Below, in pieces: positions 8,373-16,675 of a stretch of 64,000 bases of DNA. The notes under the pieces are model-generated. The model did not search any database, had not been told where the DNA came from, and worked only from the letters and a program-made list of their open reading frames with translations. Positions within the stretch are counted from its first letter, which is position 1; each line of letters opens with the position of its first letter. Source of the DNA: Acidobacteriota bacterium (GTDB lineage: Bacteria; Acidobacteriota; Blastocatellia; UBA7656); contig JBBPIG010000002.1 in assembly GCA_038040445.1 (NCBI GenBank), forward strand, positions 1 through 64,000. The letters run 5' to 3'. Position numbers and translations under genes: made by a program.

Positions 8373-11300
8373 TCAAATCCCCACCGGGCGAGCGGGCCTT
8401 CTTAGTATCAACCGTTTCCACCAAGGTAACTCCTTCCACCGGGCCAACGCTCGCTGGTATTCCAGGTTGAGACGCGAAGCACTATCAGGATTTGCTTTTC
8501 GGTGCGGGATGGGGATGTCAACGGCCAACTCTCCTGATACTTCCTTCGCGGGTACATCAATAAGATGGGCAACAAGTTGTCGGAGAGAAGCTTGCTCGGC
8601 TTCGGTTATGCCTGCTTCACCGGCGATGTTCTTTGGCAAACTCTTGCGAGCTTTGGGCGACAAGCTTGCACCGGTGCTTTTGGTTCCGCTTCTTTTGGTC
8701 GAAGCGCGATTAGGCCTTCCCTTGAGCAGTCGCCAATCCATTTCAATTGTAAAAGGGTTAAGCTTCACCCGAGTTCCGCATCCGGCGCAAGAAAGCTCCG
8801 AGTCTATTGCCGACGCTAACACGTCGCTCCACTTCCCGCAGGCCGGACAGTTTAGAGCATGATCGAAAGCGGGTGCGGGTGTTGCTTCTTCCGCTCCTTT
8901 TCTTCGCCGCCGCTTTCGCCGGCGTGCAGTCACAATCAGTGGCCCGCGAAGAATGTTCTCCAGAGTGAGAAAGTGAACTTCGCCGGAGGAACCCCCTGCA
9001 GCGAGTTGCAAGCCGTCGGGCCTCCAGGCCAGTGACCCTACATGTGCTCCTCCTTCGTAGTCGCAGGCGATTCTTCCGTTTGCAATATCCCAAACCCTCA
9101 ACTTCCCCCTTCCACCCGAGCAGGCGAGTAGCCTTTGATCCGGGGAGAACGCCAGCGGGTATGATCCCTCAAATGTCGCCAGCTCCGCGCCGTTTTCGCC
9201 GCTGCTTAGCCTAACAACGCCGTAGCCCGAAGAAGACGCCGCCATCGTTCCGTCAGGCGAGAATATGCAACTGTCATCGCGGGAACTACTCCCTCCGAAA
9301 TCGCGAGAACCTCGCCCCCCGAAATCGGTAGCCCCGCCGAAAGTGACCAGTTCTTTCCCGGTCGTTGAATCCAATATCACACCCCCTGCAAGTACGCGCT
9401 TGCCGTCGGGAGAAAAATGGCACGGCGCGCACCCTTTTTCCAGTTCCAGTAGAGGAGCGCCGGTCGCCCCATTCCGAATCATCAACCGGCCCCAAGCGCT
9501 GCTGCACAGCAGATGCTTCCCGTCAGCAGAGAATTTAGCGACGAATTGGAGGTGTTCGGGTGAGTTCCCAAGGCTGAGGCGCATCAATTCCGTCCCCGAA
9601 GAGGCATCCCAATACCTCAATGTGTGATCGCCGCAGCCGGCGGAGACGATCTGCGTGCCATCGACCGAGAATGCACATTGCCGCACCGTGTCTTCGTGTC
9701 CAGCCAGATCAGCCAGGAGCTCGCCCGTCGCCGCGTCCCAAAGTTTTATTTCACCTTTCGAATACTCACCGCCCCAGGACAAAACTTTTGCGCCGTCAGG
9801 TGAAAAGGCGCAGCCTCCTATTCCAATCTCATGGCCGGTTAGCGTAAGGCGAGCCGTCGCGCTTCGGGTGTCCCAGAGTTTGAGGGTCTTATCGCCTGAA
9901 GCCGAGGCCAGCCGGCTGCCGTCGGGCGAGAAAACGAGCGCCGACACGAATTTCGAGTGGCGCTCCTCGATTTCGTCTGAAGTAACTGCCGAGGCATTCC
10001 AGAGCTTCAAAGTTGAATCGCCGGATGCCGACACGAGCAGGCTTGAATCAGCCGAGAAGGCTATGGCTCGGATTGTCGAACCGTGGCCCTCGAAGGTTGC
10101 TCGTTCAGCACCAGTTTCCGTGTCGCGTAACTTGATTGTGTGGCGATTAACAAAGGCAAGCTTTGTCCCGTCGGGCGAGAAAGCGAACTTCTCGATCATA
10201 TCATCCGTCATCACCGAGTCACGCTGGCTTGAAACGGAAGCCAGCTCGCGCCCTGTCTTCGCATCCCACAGCTTCAACTCTGCGCTTTCGCGGTCGAACG
10301 AATGCGCCAGTGAAACTATGCGGCTCGCATCTGGTGAAAAAGCACAATCGACCATCAACAGCCAGTGCCCTCTCAGCGACTCTATGAGTGTGCCGGAGGT
10401 TGCGTCACGTAACTCTACCAGGTTGTCCGATCCTACAAGCACCTGCCGGCCATCCGGCGAGAACCTGCAAGCAGCACCCAGGCCCGGTTTTGCCGGGAAC
10501 TCGCAAACCTTGGCGCCCGACTCGACATCATAAACTCGCACCGCGCTGCCCCATGCCCCGACTATCCGCTTGCTGTCGCGCGAGAAGCTACAGCCGTCTA
10601 CCTTTTCGCCTGTTAAGGACAAGATCTCTTGATAATGCGCCGAGCGCTGTTCGAATATCTTCAAGGTGCTTGCAGACATATCGCCCCACACGGCAAATAT
10701 CCTCCTGCTGTCGGGTGAAAAATGACAAAGGCCGATCTCCTTTTCGCCGCTTGCCGCAAACAACGCGCGAGCGCTCCTCACGTCCCAGACCTTAATCTCG
10801 CGGCTTGGGTAAAACTCGCCTCCGGCGGCAAGGATTTGCGCTCCGTCGGGCGAGAACCGGCAGGAGTTTACCCTTGTGCTTTTGGCGTCCGATATTTGAA
10901 ACGTATGCAAGCAGACGCCAGTCATCGCATTCCACAGCTTGATTACTTCCCGGGTATTTCCTGCATAGCTGCTGTTTGACTTTGACAGTATGAGAGAACC
11001 GTCGGGCGAAAAGTCTGCCGACTCGACCGTCCCCTCATGGCCTGCCAACACAGCCAGCTCAGACCCGTTTCCCGCGTCCCAAAGTCTAAGCGTGCCATCA
11101 CCTGAACCGGAGAGTATGCGTGCTCCATCCGGCGAGAACATGCAACAGGTAACCCCTCGCTCGTGGCCCGTCATCGTAGCCAGACACGGCGAGGCTGCGT
11201 GAACCTTATTGGCCCTGCGTAGCCAAGGGCGCTTCTCAAGTCCGCTGTCGAATTTGTTCTTCGCCTCTCGCGCGGGAGCAGTCGAGTCAGGTTGGTTGGC

Positions 11301-11420
11301 GGCCTGCTGAAAGAGCAGCGCCGGGCGCTCGCGCAGGATGTGACTCTCGCCGCGAATAAACCGCTGCCAGTCTTGCAACTCCTCGCGGCCGGATTTCGGA
11401 TGAGTTAGGTTTTGCGACAT
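8373..11420 (-). CDS. Large WD40 protein with island N-terminal module and C-terminal zinc ribbon
   Basis: The start at 11420 ([18 protein letters not shown]) is chosen because it matches the paralogue at 5636; an upstream ATG at 11510 would overlap the preceding gene. The shared N-terminal module ([44 protein letters not shown]) is followed by about 14 WD40 blades. Then come [12 protein letters not shown], a basic linker, and CPACGKWS / [19 protein letters not shown], the four-cysteine module. A basic 110-aa tail ends in [15 protein letters not shown], unlike the other family members. The stop is 60 bases before the NACHT start, so co-expression with it is likely. Confidence 0.85.
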   Translation of the reverse strand: MSQNLTHPKSGREELQDWQRFIRGESHILRERPALLFQQAANQPDSTAPAREAKNKFDSGLEKRPWLRRANKVHAASPCLATMTGHERGVTCCMFSPDGARILSGSGDGTLRLWDAGNGSELAVLAGHEGTVESADFSPDGSLILSKSNSSYAGNTREVIKLWNAMTGVCLHTFQISDAKSTRVNSCRFSPDGAQILAAGGEFYPSREIKVWDVRSARALFAASGEKEIGLCHFSPDSRRIFAVWGDMSASTLKIFEQRSAHYQEILSLTGEKVDGCSFSRDSKRIVGAWGSAVRVYDVESGAKVCEFPAKPGLGAACRFSPDGRQVLVGSDNLVELRDATSGTLIESLRGHWLLMVDCAFSPDASRIVSLAHSFDRESAELKLWDAKTGRELASVSSQRDSVMTDDMIEKFAFSPDGTKLAFVNRHTIKLRDTETGAERATFEGHGSTIRAIAFSADSSLLVSASGDSTLKLWNASAVTSDEIEERHSKFVSALVFSPDGSRLASASGDKTLKLWDTRSATARLTLTGHEIGIGGCAFSPDGAKVLSWGGEYSKGEIKLWDAATGELLADLAGHEDTVRQCAFSVDGTQIVSAGCGDHTLRYWDASSGTELMRLSLGNSPEHLQFVAKFSADGKHLLCSSAWGRLMIRNGATGAPLLELEKGCAPCHFSPDGKRVLAGGVILDSTTGKELVTFGGATDFGGRGSRDFGGSSSRDDSCIFSPDGTMAASSSGYGVVRLSSGENGAELATFEGSYPLAFSPDQRLLACSGGRGKLRVWDIANGRIACDYEGGAHVGSLAWRPDGLQLAAGGSSGEVHFLTLENILRGPLIVTARRRKRRRRKGAEEATPAPAFDHALNCPACGKWSDVLASAIDSELSCAGCGTRVKLNPFTIEMDWRLLKGRPNRASTKRSGTKSTGASLSPKARKSLPKNIAGEAGITEAEQASLRQLVAHLIDVPAKEVSGELAVDIPIPHRKANPDSASRLNLEYQRALARWKELPWWKRLILRRPARPVGI

Positions 11421-11478
11421 TCTTCTCAACGTTCCGCGGTCCTCTGGTGGTCGCTGCCCGCTGCTAATGAGCTTGTCG

Positions 11479-12147
11479 TTATCCCTTTCGTCTGCTCCAT
11501 GCCTTCGCAATCGATCGCCAGTTCGAGTTGATGGTGAATGGGTTCAGCTTGAGACGACTGCCGCAGCTCGGGCAAGGCAGTTCTGTGCCCAGCTCAGAAT
11601 CCCGCACCGGCGACCATCGGCGGCACGCAGGACATCCGGCGCCGAGCCGCTTTGCCGATACCCACGGCAGTCTCGAAGAGCCCTTCCACGCGGTAACTAC
11701 AGCCGCTCCATTGATGATGTGCTCCGCCCGCAGAAGCACGATGGTGCTGCGTTTCGTGCCCAGGGCCAGGCGGCCATCGGCGCTGACAGCTATTGCTCCA
11801 CTCAAGTCTCCGATCCAACGGCAAATCGTTTGCCCCCTGTCGAGGTCCCATAACCTGACCGACCCATCATCAGAGCAGGTGGCAATCCGGCAGCCATCCG
11901 CAAGAAAGCTGGCTCGGACCCTTCCGGCATGTCCTTCTAGTGTCGCTAGATTGGCCCTTGTATCAGAATCCCAGATCCTCGCTGTTCCATCGAACCCGCC
12001 GGAGAGAATGTATCTACCATCTGGCGAGAACATGCAGTCGCCCACTGCCGCCGAGTGACCAGTTAGCGTCGCCAGCCTGCTTCGAGACGCGGGTTGAATC
12101 GCAGCGGCGGCTGGCAGCTTGGACACATGGTACCGGCAACGCATCAT
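11479..12147 (-). CDS. Short WD40 protein with C-terminal zinc ribbon
   Basis: The 222-aa product begins with about three or four WD40 blades ([20 protein letters not shown] and similar), too few for a closed propeller. It then has the joint [10 protein letters not shown] and the four-cysteine module CPACRRWS / [23 protein letters not shown]. It lacks the N-terminal ELQDW module found in the large paralogues. It may pair with another propeller, or be a shortened copy that survives mainly for its ribbon. It starts 17 bases after the end of the 78-aa ribbon gene. Confidence 0.75.
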   Translation of the reverse strand: MMRCRYHVSKLPAAAAIQPASRSRLATLTGHSAAVGDCMFSPDGRYILSGGFDGTARIWDSDTRANLATLEGHAGRVRASFLADGCRIATCSDDGSVRLWDLDRGQTICRWIGDLSGAIAVSADGRLALGTKRSTIVLLRAEHIINGAAVVTAWKGSSRLPWVSAKRLGAGCPACRRWSPVRDSELGTELPCPSCGSRLKLNPFTINSNWRSIAKAWSRRKG

Positions 12148-12164
12148 TGTCAGAGTGACCAGCT

Positions 12165-12401
12165 TCAGTTGATGACGAATGGATTCTCTCGGTTATCTAC
12201 GACGAACGGATTATATTTTAGAGGCTCGCGGCAAAGCGAGCAGCATGAGAGTAATCGTGGCTCGTCCCAGGCGTCATCGGGCATCTTCATGCACGGCGAA
12301 TCGCCGGGCCCCAGGTTTGAGATCGTGGCAATCCCGCTGATTTCATCGAGTACCAGCGATGGCAAGTCGTCGCCGGTAAGATTTTCAAGAGTCACAGCCA
12401 T
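12165..12401 (-). CDS. Small zinc-ribbon protein (78 aa)
   Basis: The second half (SPCMKMPDDAWDEPRLLSCCSLCREPLKYNPFVVDNR) aligns over its length with the C-terminus of the 2940-5636 WD40 protein ([36 protein letters not shown]). The first half is acidic (LENLTGDDLPSLVLDEIS) and not recognised. It is therefore a free-standing copy of the second ribbon type in the island. It lies between the broken FHA/RING-like gene and the short WD40 gene on the same strand, with short gaps. Probably a small partner or adaptor. Confidence 0.6.
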   Translation of the reverse strand: MAVTLENLTGDDLPSLVLDEISGIATISNLGPGDSPCMKMPDDAWDEPRLLSCCSLCREPLKYNPFVVDNRENPFVIN

Positions 12402-12442
12402 AGTGTTAACTCTCCGCCGAAGAGCGCAGTGCAGTGAGCCTC

Positions 12443-13002
12443 TCAGTCTTCAGGGCGCCACTCAAACTGTGCGTGCAAGTCTGTGGCTTGCGAACACACC
12501 GCGCACGACTCACTCTGCGTCCAGCACGGTTCATCTTCTGACTGATGATGCCAGCTCTCACACTTTGGGCAACACACGGCCTGGGTGAACGGTTCGATAC
12601 ACCGCTCACATTGCGGGCATATGACCGGCCGGTCTTCGTGCGTTCCCGAGTTAGCCCCCTGTACTTAATCACCATCGGCGGGCTCTTAGCAGCGAAGTAG
12701 AACCGCTTCGTTCTGATCCGAATCTCGTCGCGATCCTGGAGCAAACGAAACCGATCTAACAAGGCACCGCCGTTGACTCGAGTTTTGGCCTGGCTGCCCG
12801 CGGTCAATACCCAAAGCGGATTTGCGGTCCACAGCGAACCCATCGGTTCCTCGACTCGCACGACTGCAACAGTGCGCTCACTACGATCGTCGCGTTGTCG
12901 GGGCGCCAAATCGCGCGCGTCATAGTCAAGGAAGTTGAACCAGTCATCGAGCGGCTTCACCGTCCATTGACCCGCTTCGACTTGCATCCACAAGTGGGCC
13001 AT
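12443..13002 (-). pseudogene. FHA-like/RING-like protein gene with a frameshift
   Basis: From MAHLWMQ at 13002 the first frame encodes an FHA-like core (TRVNGGALLDRFRLLQDRDEI). After about residue 115 that frame turns into unrelated sequence and runs on to 12406. In the neighbouring frame the expected ending appears: EDRPVICPQCERC, AVCCPKCESWHHQ, CWTQSESCAVCSQATDL, FEWRPED, stop at 12443-12445. This aligns residue by residue with the intact paralogue at 14143-14676. The two frames meet near the five-base C run (G run on the coding strand) at 12655-12659, so a one-base indel there explains the break. It could be a true pseudogene, a sequencing error, or slippage. Confidence 0.8.
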
Positions 13003-13034
13003 CGCTTAACACCTGAATTGGACGTCCGTTGGCT

Positions 13035-14141
13035 TCATATCTCATAGTGGTGCTCAGCGCTGCGTTCATCGATGCTGAACACATCGCCCGGCCGTAGCCC
13101 GAGGCTGCGAAGTGAGCGCGCCAACGCATTGCGCGAAACAGTGGCCGCATTCAGGCGTTCCAGCAAGTCGAAGCCCGTTGCGATCATCCGTTGCCCGCAC
13201 CTACCGCACTTTCTTTGCCTGTCACTCAGCGAACACTCGAGCCGCAACAGTGAGCGTGTCTCTCCGCAGCCTGGACAAGTCAGCCGCTTCACAAACGGCT
13301 TGCCTTCAACTTGCAGCCCCGAACCGTTTTCGCCCGCCGCCGCCGGGACGAGACTCAAGGCTTGCTCGAGGCTGATCTCATCGATTGACCGATTCAGTCT
13401 TTCGATCTGCCAGACTTCGTGACCTGTGAAGCGGCAGTTTGGATTGCGGCTAAAAGCCGTGACATAGTGTTTGTGGTATGACGCGTCAATCAACACTTGC
13501 TTACTTACCGCGGCTCGATCCATCTGTCCGGTCAAAAGTTTTTGACACTCGATCGCTTGAAGCGACGCCGCCAATGCGCCAAGGCTCGACGGAGCATTCG
13601 TAGCTGGCGCGTTCGAGGTGAAGCCGAGGCAAGCATAGGTCTGCTCGAGCGCGTCATAGTCGCGATCGTCCCACGCACATTCTAGGCACGGTGTATCAGG
13701 TCCCGGCACGTAGACGTTGACTCTTGCGAGCAAGCCACCCGCTTCAACACCGGCGTCAATCAGCGGAACCCCAAGCCGCCACGCGAACTGATTCACTCGC
13801 TGACGAGCAATGCGCGAGTCAAGACACGAAAGAACCACGTCCGCTCGCAGCTTGCCCAGAGGTACGCGCTCCACTGCATCGGCGATCGCTTGAACGCGAA
13901 GTCGCGGGTTGATTCGTTTGAGCCGGCGAGCTTGAACGACCGCTTTTCGATTGCCGACGTCGTTCGGCGTTATGTCTTGCGTCTGAAGATTCGACGATTC
14001 GTAGATATCCCTATCGATCAACGCGACGCTGAAGACCTGTTGCATTCGCGCAAGGTGAGGCCCCAGATGCGAGCCTATGTTGCCGCCCGCGCCTACAACC
14101 ACGACGCTCTTCTGTGAATCACTGGAATTGGCTACTCGCAC
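13035..14141 (-). CDS. E1-like (ThiF/MoeB/HesA family) adenylyltransferase with C-terminal zinc ribbon
   Basis: Residues 13-45 show the E1 nucleotide-binding fold: VVVVGAGGNIGSHL, then LIDRDIYESSNLQTQ. The usual NLxRQ is NLQTQ here, so the conserved arginine is replaced. VLSCLDSRIARQRVN and PCLECAW follow. A candidate catalytic cysteine lies in YACLGFTSNAP, before the GALAASLQAIECQKLL helix. At about residues 284-318 CPGC and CGRC pairs form an extra zinc ribbon. The start is GTG 14141, one base after the stop of the upstream FHA/RING-like gene, whose end supplies the GAGGAG ribosome site. This implies tight coupling. Such enzymes adenylate a small protein or peptide C-terminus; no ubiquitin-like substrate is seen here. 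Confidence 0.88.
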   Translation of the reverse strand: MRVANSSDSQKSVVVVGAGGNIGSHLGPHLARMQQVFSVALIDRDIYESSNLQTQDITPNDVGNRKAVVQARRLKRINPRLRVQAIADAVERVPLGKLRADVVLSCLDSRIARQRVNQFAWRLGVPLIDAGVEAGGLLARVNVYVPGPDTPCLECAWDDRDYDALEQTYACLGFTSNAPATNAPSSLGALAASLQAIECQKLLTGQMDRAAVSKQVLIDASYHKHYVTAFSRNPNCRFTGHEVWQIERLNRSIDEISLEQALSLVPAAAGENGSGLQVEGKPFVKRLTCPGCGETRSLLRLECSLSDRQRKCGRCGQRMIATGFDLLERLNAATVSRNALARSLRSLGLRPGDVFSIDERSAEHHYEI

Positions 14142-14142
14142 T

Positions 14143-14676
14143 TCACAGCTCCTCGGGCGTCCATTGAAAGCCCGCCGACAGATCGGTTGGCTGAGCGCAC
14201 AACGCGCAGACTTCGGAATAGGTCCAACAATTCAACTCTTCAGTCTGATGGTGCCACACGCCGCACCCTGGACACTTGACGGCGCTTGAGGCGTTCTCAA
14301 TCCCCTGCTTGCAACGGGGACAGAACAAGGTTTGACCGGAACCCGGCAACTCCTCGACTCTGGCAAGGCTTTCAGTTGAGAAGTAGAGACTGCCGGCGCC
14401 GGGGATGTGAATCTCGTCGCGATCCACGACGACCCGCATTCCCGCGGCGAGGGGCACGCCGTTTACGCTAACGCCCGAGCGCGCCGCGGCGACTAGCACC
14501 CAGTCAGGGCTCTGGGCGCCACGAGCGCTCACCAGCAAGATGCTGGAGAGCGCGTCGCCCTCGCCGAGCGGGCGGCGAATCGGTTGGGGTGGATTAGCCG
14601 CCAACGTGAACGCCTCGTGTCCGAGCGGTAAGACCGCCCATCGTTCCGCCTCGTCTCTTACCCATAGATGAGCCAT
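14143..14676 (-). CDS. FHA-like domain plus RING-like zinc-finger protein
   Basis: The start at 14676 (MAHLWVRDEAERW) matches the MAHLW start of its broken paralogue and follows GGGGAA. Residues about 40-95 carry an FHA-like beta core (SGVSVNGVPLAAGMRVVVDR, then DEIHIPGAG). Residues about 110-170 carry CPRC, CPGCGVWHHQ, CW, and CALC, with spacing like a cross-braced binuclear RING/treble clef. Prokaryotic RING-like fingers have been described beside E1-like genes, and here the E1 gene follows after one base. A phosphopeptide-reading E3-like or adaptor role is plausible but inferred. Confidence 0.75.
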   Translation of the reverse strand: MAHLWVRDEAERWAVLPLGHEAFTLAANPPQPIRRPLGEGDALSSILLVSARGAQSPDWVLVAAARSGVSVNGVPLAAGMRVVVDRDEIHIPGAGSLYFSTESLARVEELPGSGQTLFCPRCKQGIENASSAVKCPGCGVWHHQTEELNCWTYSEVCALCAQPTDLSAGFQWTPEEL

Positions 14677-14805
14677 ACATTCCCCGAACATTGATGATCG
14701 CGCGTCGATTCGCGGCGTCAGAAACGCAGGCCCAACATCACCGTTAGCATTGCGCCCTTCGCCCTGCGACAAGAGCGTTTATCCGGCCTATGCTCATAAC
14801 GATCA

Positions 14806-15465
14806 TCACCGGTCGCTGGTGATCACCGGGCTCGGCTTACGCCGCAGGGCGAATCTGACTCCGCGCCGGCGGTTGGTCTGAACCAGATACGGGTTCACGC
14901 CTCCGCGGTCGAAAAGCTCCTTGCGCAGCCGGTAAACATTTTGAGTGATCGCTCGCTTGCTTACCGGCCTGCCCGACTGCCGGGTCAGATACTCGGCGAT
15001 TTCCTTGATCGTCTTCCATCCCACAAATGCGTCCTCGCTCAACCCGTTGTCGATTGAAAGAGCAGTCATCAGATCCGCCAGCGTCGGAGGAAGTGTAAAT
15101 TGCTTGCCGCCATCGATTCGGATGTCGGCCATCCCATCAGGGCGGGCTTTGATCTCGAGCAATGCCGTTCCCGATTCCGCAAGATACCGAAGCGGCTTAT
15201 TGCTTTTCGGTTGCGGTTCCCGGCCAGAGATTGGACCAACATCGCCCGCGAGGTCTTTGGCGCCCTGATCGAAGATCTCCTCCATCATCTTCAAGAGTTG
15301 AAACATCTCGTACTCAATGAAGGTAGCATTCATCTCGGCTTTGCTGATTCTGTTGACCAGGTTCTTGTAGCGCCGAGCAAGGCCGCGCATCAGGATGAGC
15401 GCTTCTGTGTGAGGCCGCGGCCCCGCTTGCTTGACGTTCTGGATTGTATCGCCTGGTCTTTGCAT
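14806..15465 (-). CDS. Winged-helix (OmpR/PhoB-type) DNA-binding regulator
   Basis: The C-terminal third (ISKRAITQNVY-like stretch: VSKRAITQNVYRLRKELFDR, then PYLVQTNRRRGVRFAL) fits the winged helix of transcriptional regulators of the Trans_reg_C type. The N-terminal part is helical (NLVNRISKAEM, EYEMFQLLKMMEEIF) with no receiver aspartates that I can place. I chose ATG 15465 (MQRPGDTIQN), which has GGGAA upstream; the frame stays open to 15651, and ATG 15339 (MNATFIEYEM) is an alternative. It lies at the head of the minus-strand island, 130 bases before the FHA/RING-like gene, and probably controls it. Confidence 0.65.
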   Translation of the reverse strand: MQRPGDTIQNVKQAGPRPHTEALILMRGLARRYKNLVNRISKAEMNATFIEYEMFQLLKMMEEIFDQGAKDLAGDVGPISGREPQPKSNKPLRYLAESGTALLEIKARPDGMADIRIDGGKQFTLPPTLADLMTALSIDNGLSEDAFVGWKTIKEIAEYLTRQSGRPVSKRAITQNVYRLRKELFDRGGVNPYLVQTNRRRGVRFALRRKPSPVITSDR

Positions 15466-15599
15466 AACAGCATTTCCCGAAGGCGAATGTTGTGCCGCGA
15501 CGAATGCTTTGCGGGATGCAAGAAATCCGGGCTGATGCGCGCTTAACGACGCTCGGACATTGAGTAGCAGGTTGAGATTGGCGAGTGAGATGCAAGTCA

Positions 15600-15805
15600 A
15601 CTCAACCGACATTAGAGGACAATCCCAACGGGATTGCATCTCATAGCCCAAGGTTGTCGTACTCGGCTACCTTGGGACGCCGGATCGCGATGGGTCCCAA
15701 CCCCAACGGGGTTGCGCCTCTGACGCCCATGATGAACGAAACGTGTCGGCGCTGTGTAGCGGCTACCGTGGGCCGCAACCCCCTCGGTGGAAGCGTCTCA
15801 AGGTA
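15600..15805. repeat. Two REP-like palindromic units
   Basis: Two direct, diverged units each begin with a short hairpin (ATCCCAACGGGATTGC near 15624; AACCCCAACGGGGTTGC near 15700). In the first, a larger hairpin follows with CCCAAGG and CCTTGGG arms; in the second that part is degenerate (GGCTACCGTGGGCCGC). They lie between the divergently transcribed regulator gene and HigBA-like pair. The rest of the gap 15466-15866 shows no gene. Confidence 0.55.
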
Positions 15806-15866
15806 AATAAACCTGAGCCGCCGAGGGGAATTTGAGTCGAGGCAAAGATTGAGAACCCCTAAGAAC

Positions 15867-15891
15867 TTGACTCCTATCCTACCTGGTAGGA
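15867..15891 (+). promoter_or_regulatory. Candidate promoter/operator of the toxin-antitoxin pair
   Basis: TTGACT at 15867 could be a -35 box, and a near-perfect palindrome TCCTACC-T-GGTAGGA lies at 15877-15891. The right half of the palindrome overlaps the AGGAG ribosome site of the toxin gene (GTG 15902). HigA-type antitoxins bind such palindromes, so autorepression is plausible. No clear -10 box is seen. Confidence 0.4.
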
Positions 15892-15901
15892 GAATGACCC
15901 C

Positions 15902-16270
15902 GTGAGCGCGGAAAGCCGAAAGCTCTATACGTTCGTTGAACTCCCGGTGTTTTCGCGTCAGCTTGAGGCACTGGCTTCATTCGAGACGCTCTATGCAATT
16001 CAGGCTGATCTACTGGCTGACCCGGAGCGGTGGCCGATGATTAGGGGCACAGGTGGCGCGCGCAAGGGGCGCATCGCTGATCCGCACAGCTCACGCGGAA
16101 AAAGCGGGAGCTTCCGTTACATCTATCTGTATCTTGAAGATCGCGGCCGCATCTTTTTGCTGCTATTCTTCAGCAAGAACCAGCAGTCCAACATTTCACC
16201 GGAGCAGGTTCGGCAGGTTGCTACTGCGATTGCGAGGATCAAAGAGGCGAACAAAGGGGATGAGTCATGA
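15902..16270 (+). CDS. RelE/HigB-type toxin
   Basis: The 122-aa product has the layout of RelE/HigB ribosome-dependent mRNA endonucleases: helices at the start (FSRQLEALASFETLYAIQ), a glycine/arginine loop (MIRGTGGARKGRIAD), then GKSGSFRYIYLYL and FLLLFFSKNQQSNISPEQV. The start is GTG 15902 with AGGAG nine bases upstream. It overlaps the antitoxin start by four bases (ATGA), giving toxin-first order as in higBA. Acts in the cytoplasm. Family assignment is by pattern only. Confidence 0.75.
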   Translation: MSAESRKLYTFVELPVFSRQLEALASFETLYAIQADLLADPERWPMIRGTGGARKGRIADPHSSRGKSGSFRYIYLYLEDRGRIFLLLFFSKNQQSNISPEQVRQVATAIARIKEANKGDES

Positions 16271-16617
16271 AGCCCACCAATAAGAGAGAAAACAGGAAGC
16301 TGAAGACAGACAAGTACATGAGCCATGAGCTGTTTGGCGAATTGATTCAATCGCTTGACCAGGCGTTGCAATTCTCCCGCGGCGAACAGATCAACGCTCG
16401 AATCACTGTGCTTCCAGCGCCGCCCAAGCCGATGTCGAAACGGGAAATCATCGATCTGCGCCAACGGTTGAACCTCTCGCAAGCGGTGTTCGCGCGCCTG
16501 CTCAATGTCAGCGTCAAAACCTTGCAGGCATGGGAACAGGGTCTGCGCGTGCCCAGCGACGCCGCCCTGAAATTGCTCAGCGTTGCGAACCAGCATCCCG
16601 AAGTGCTTCTTTCCTGA
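16267..16617 (+). CDS. HigA-type antitoxin with HTH domain
   Basis: The 116-aa product has a Cro/Xre-type helix-turn-helix at about residues 58-105 ([20 protein letters not shown], then [17 protein letters not shown]). This fits HigA-like antitoxins, which neutralise the toxin and repress their own promoter. The start overlaps the toxin stop. The N-terminal 50 residues are charged and probably contact the toxin. The downstream AAA/RyR gene starts 58 bases after the stop. Confidence 0.78.
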   Translation: MKPTNKRENRKLKTDKYMSHELFGELIQSLDQALQFSRGEQINARITVLPAPPKPMSKREIIDLRQRLNLSQAVFARLLNVSVKTLQAWEQGLRVPSDAALKLLSVANQHPEVLLS

Positions 16618-16675
16618 CGGGGCCCGGCAAGTACGATACGAAGCACACGACCACCCATCGAGCCTCAGAGCACAT

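Noticed and set aside
12406-12660. The C-terminal 80 residues of the uncorrected 198-codon frame as a new basic domain
   Set aside because: The neighbouring frame gives the expected finger residues, so this is out-of-frame translation.
13035-14676. A complete ubiquitin-type pathway
   Set aside because: Only E1-like and RING-like parts are visible. I found no E2 cysteine motif, no small protein ending in GG and no JAB metalloprotease in the window.
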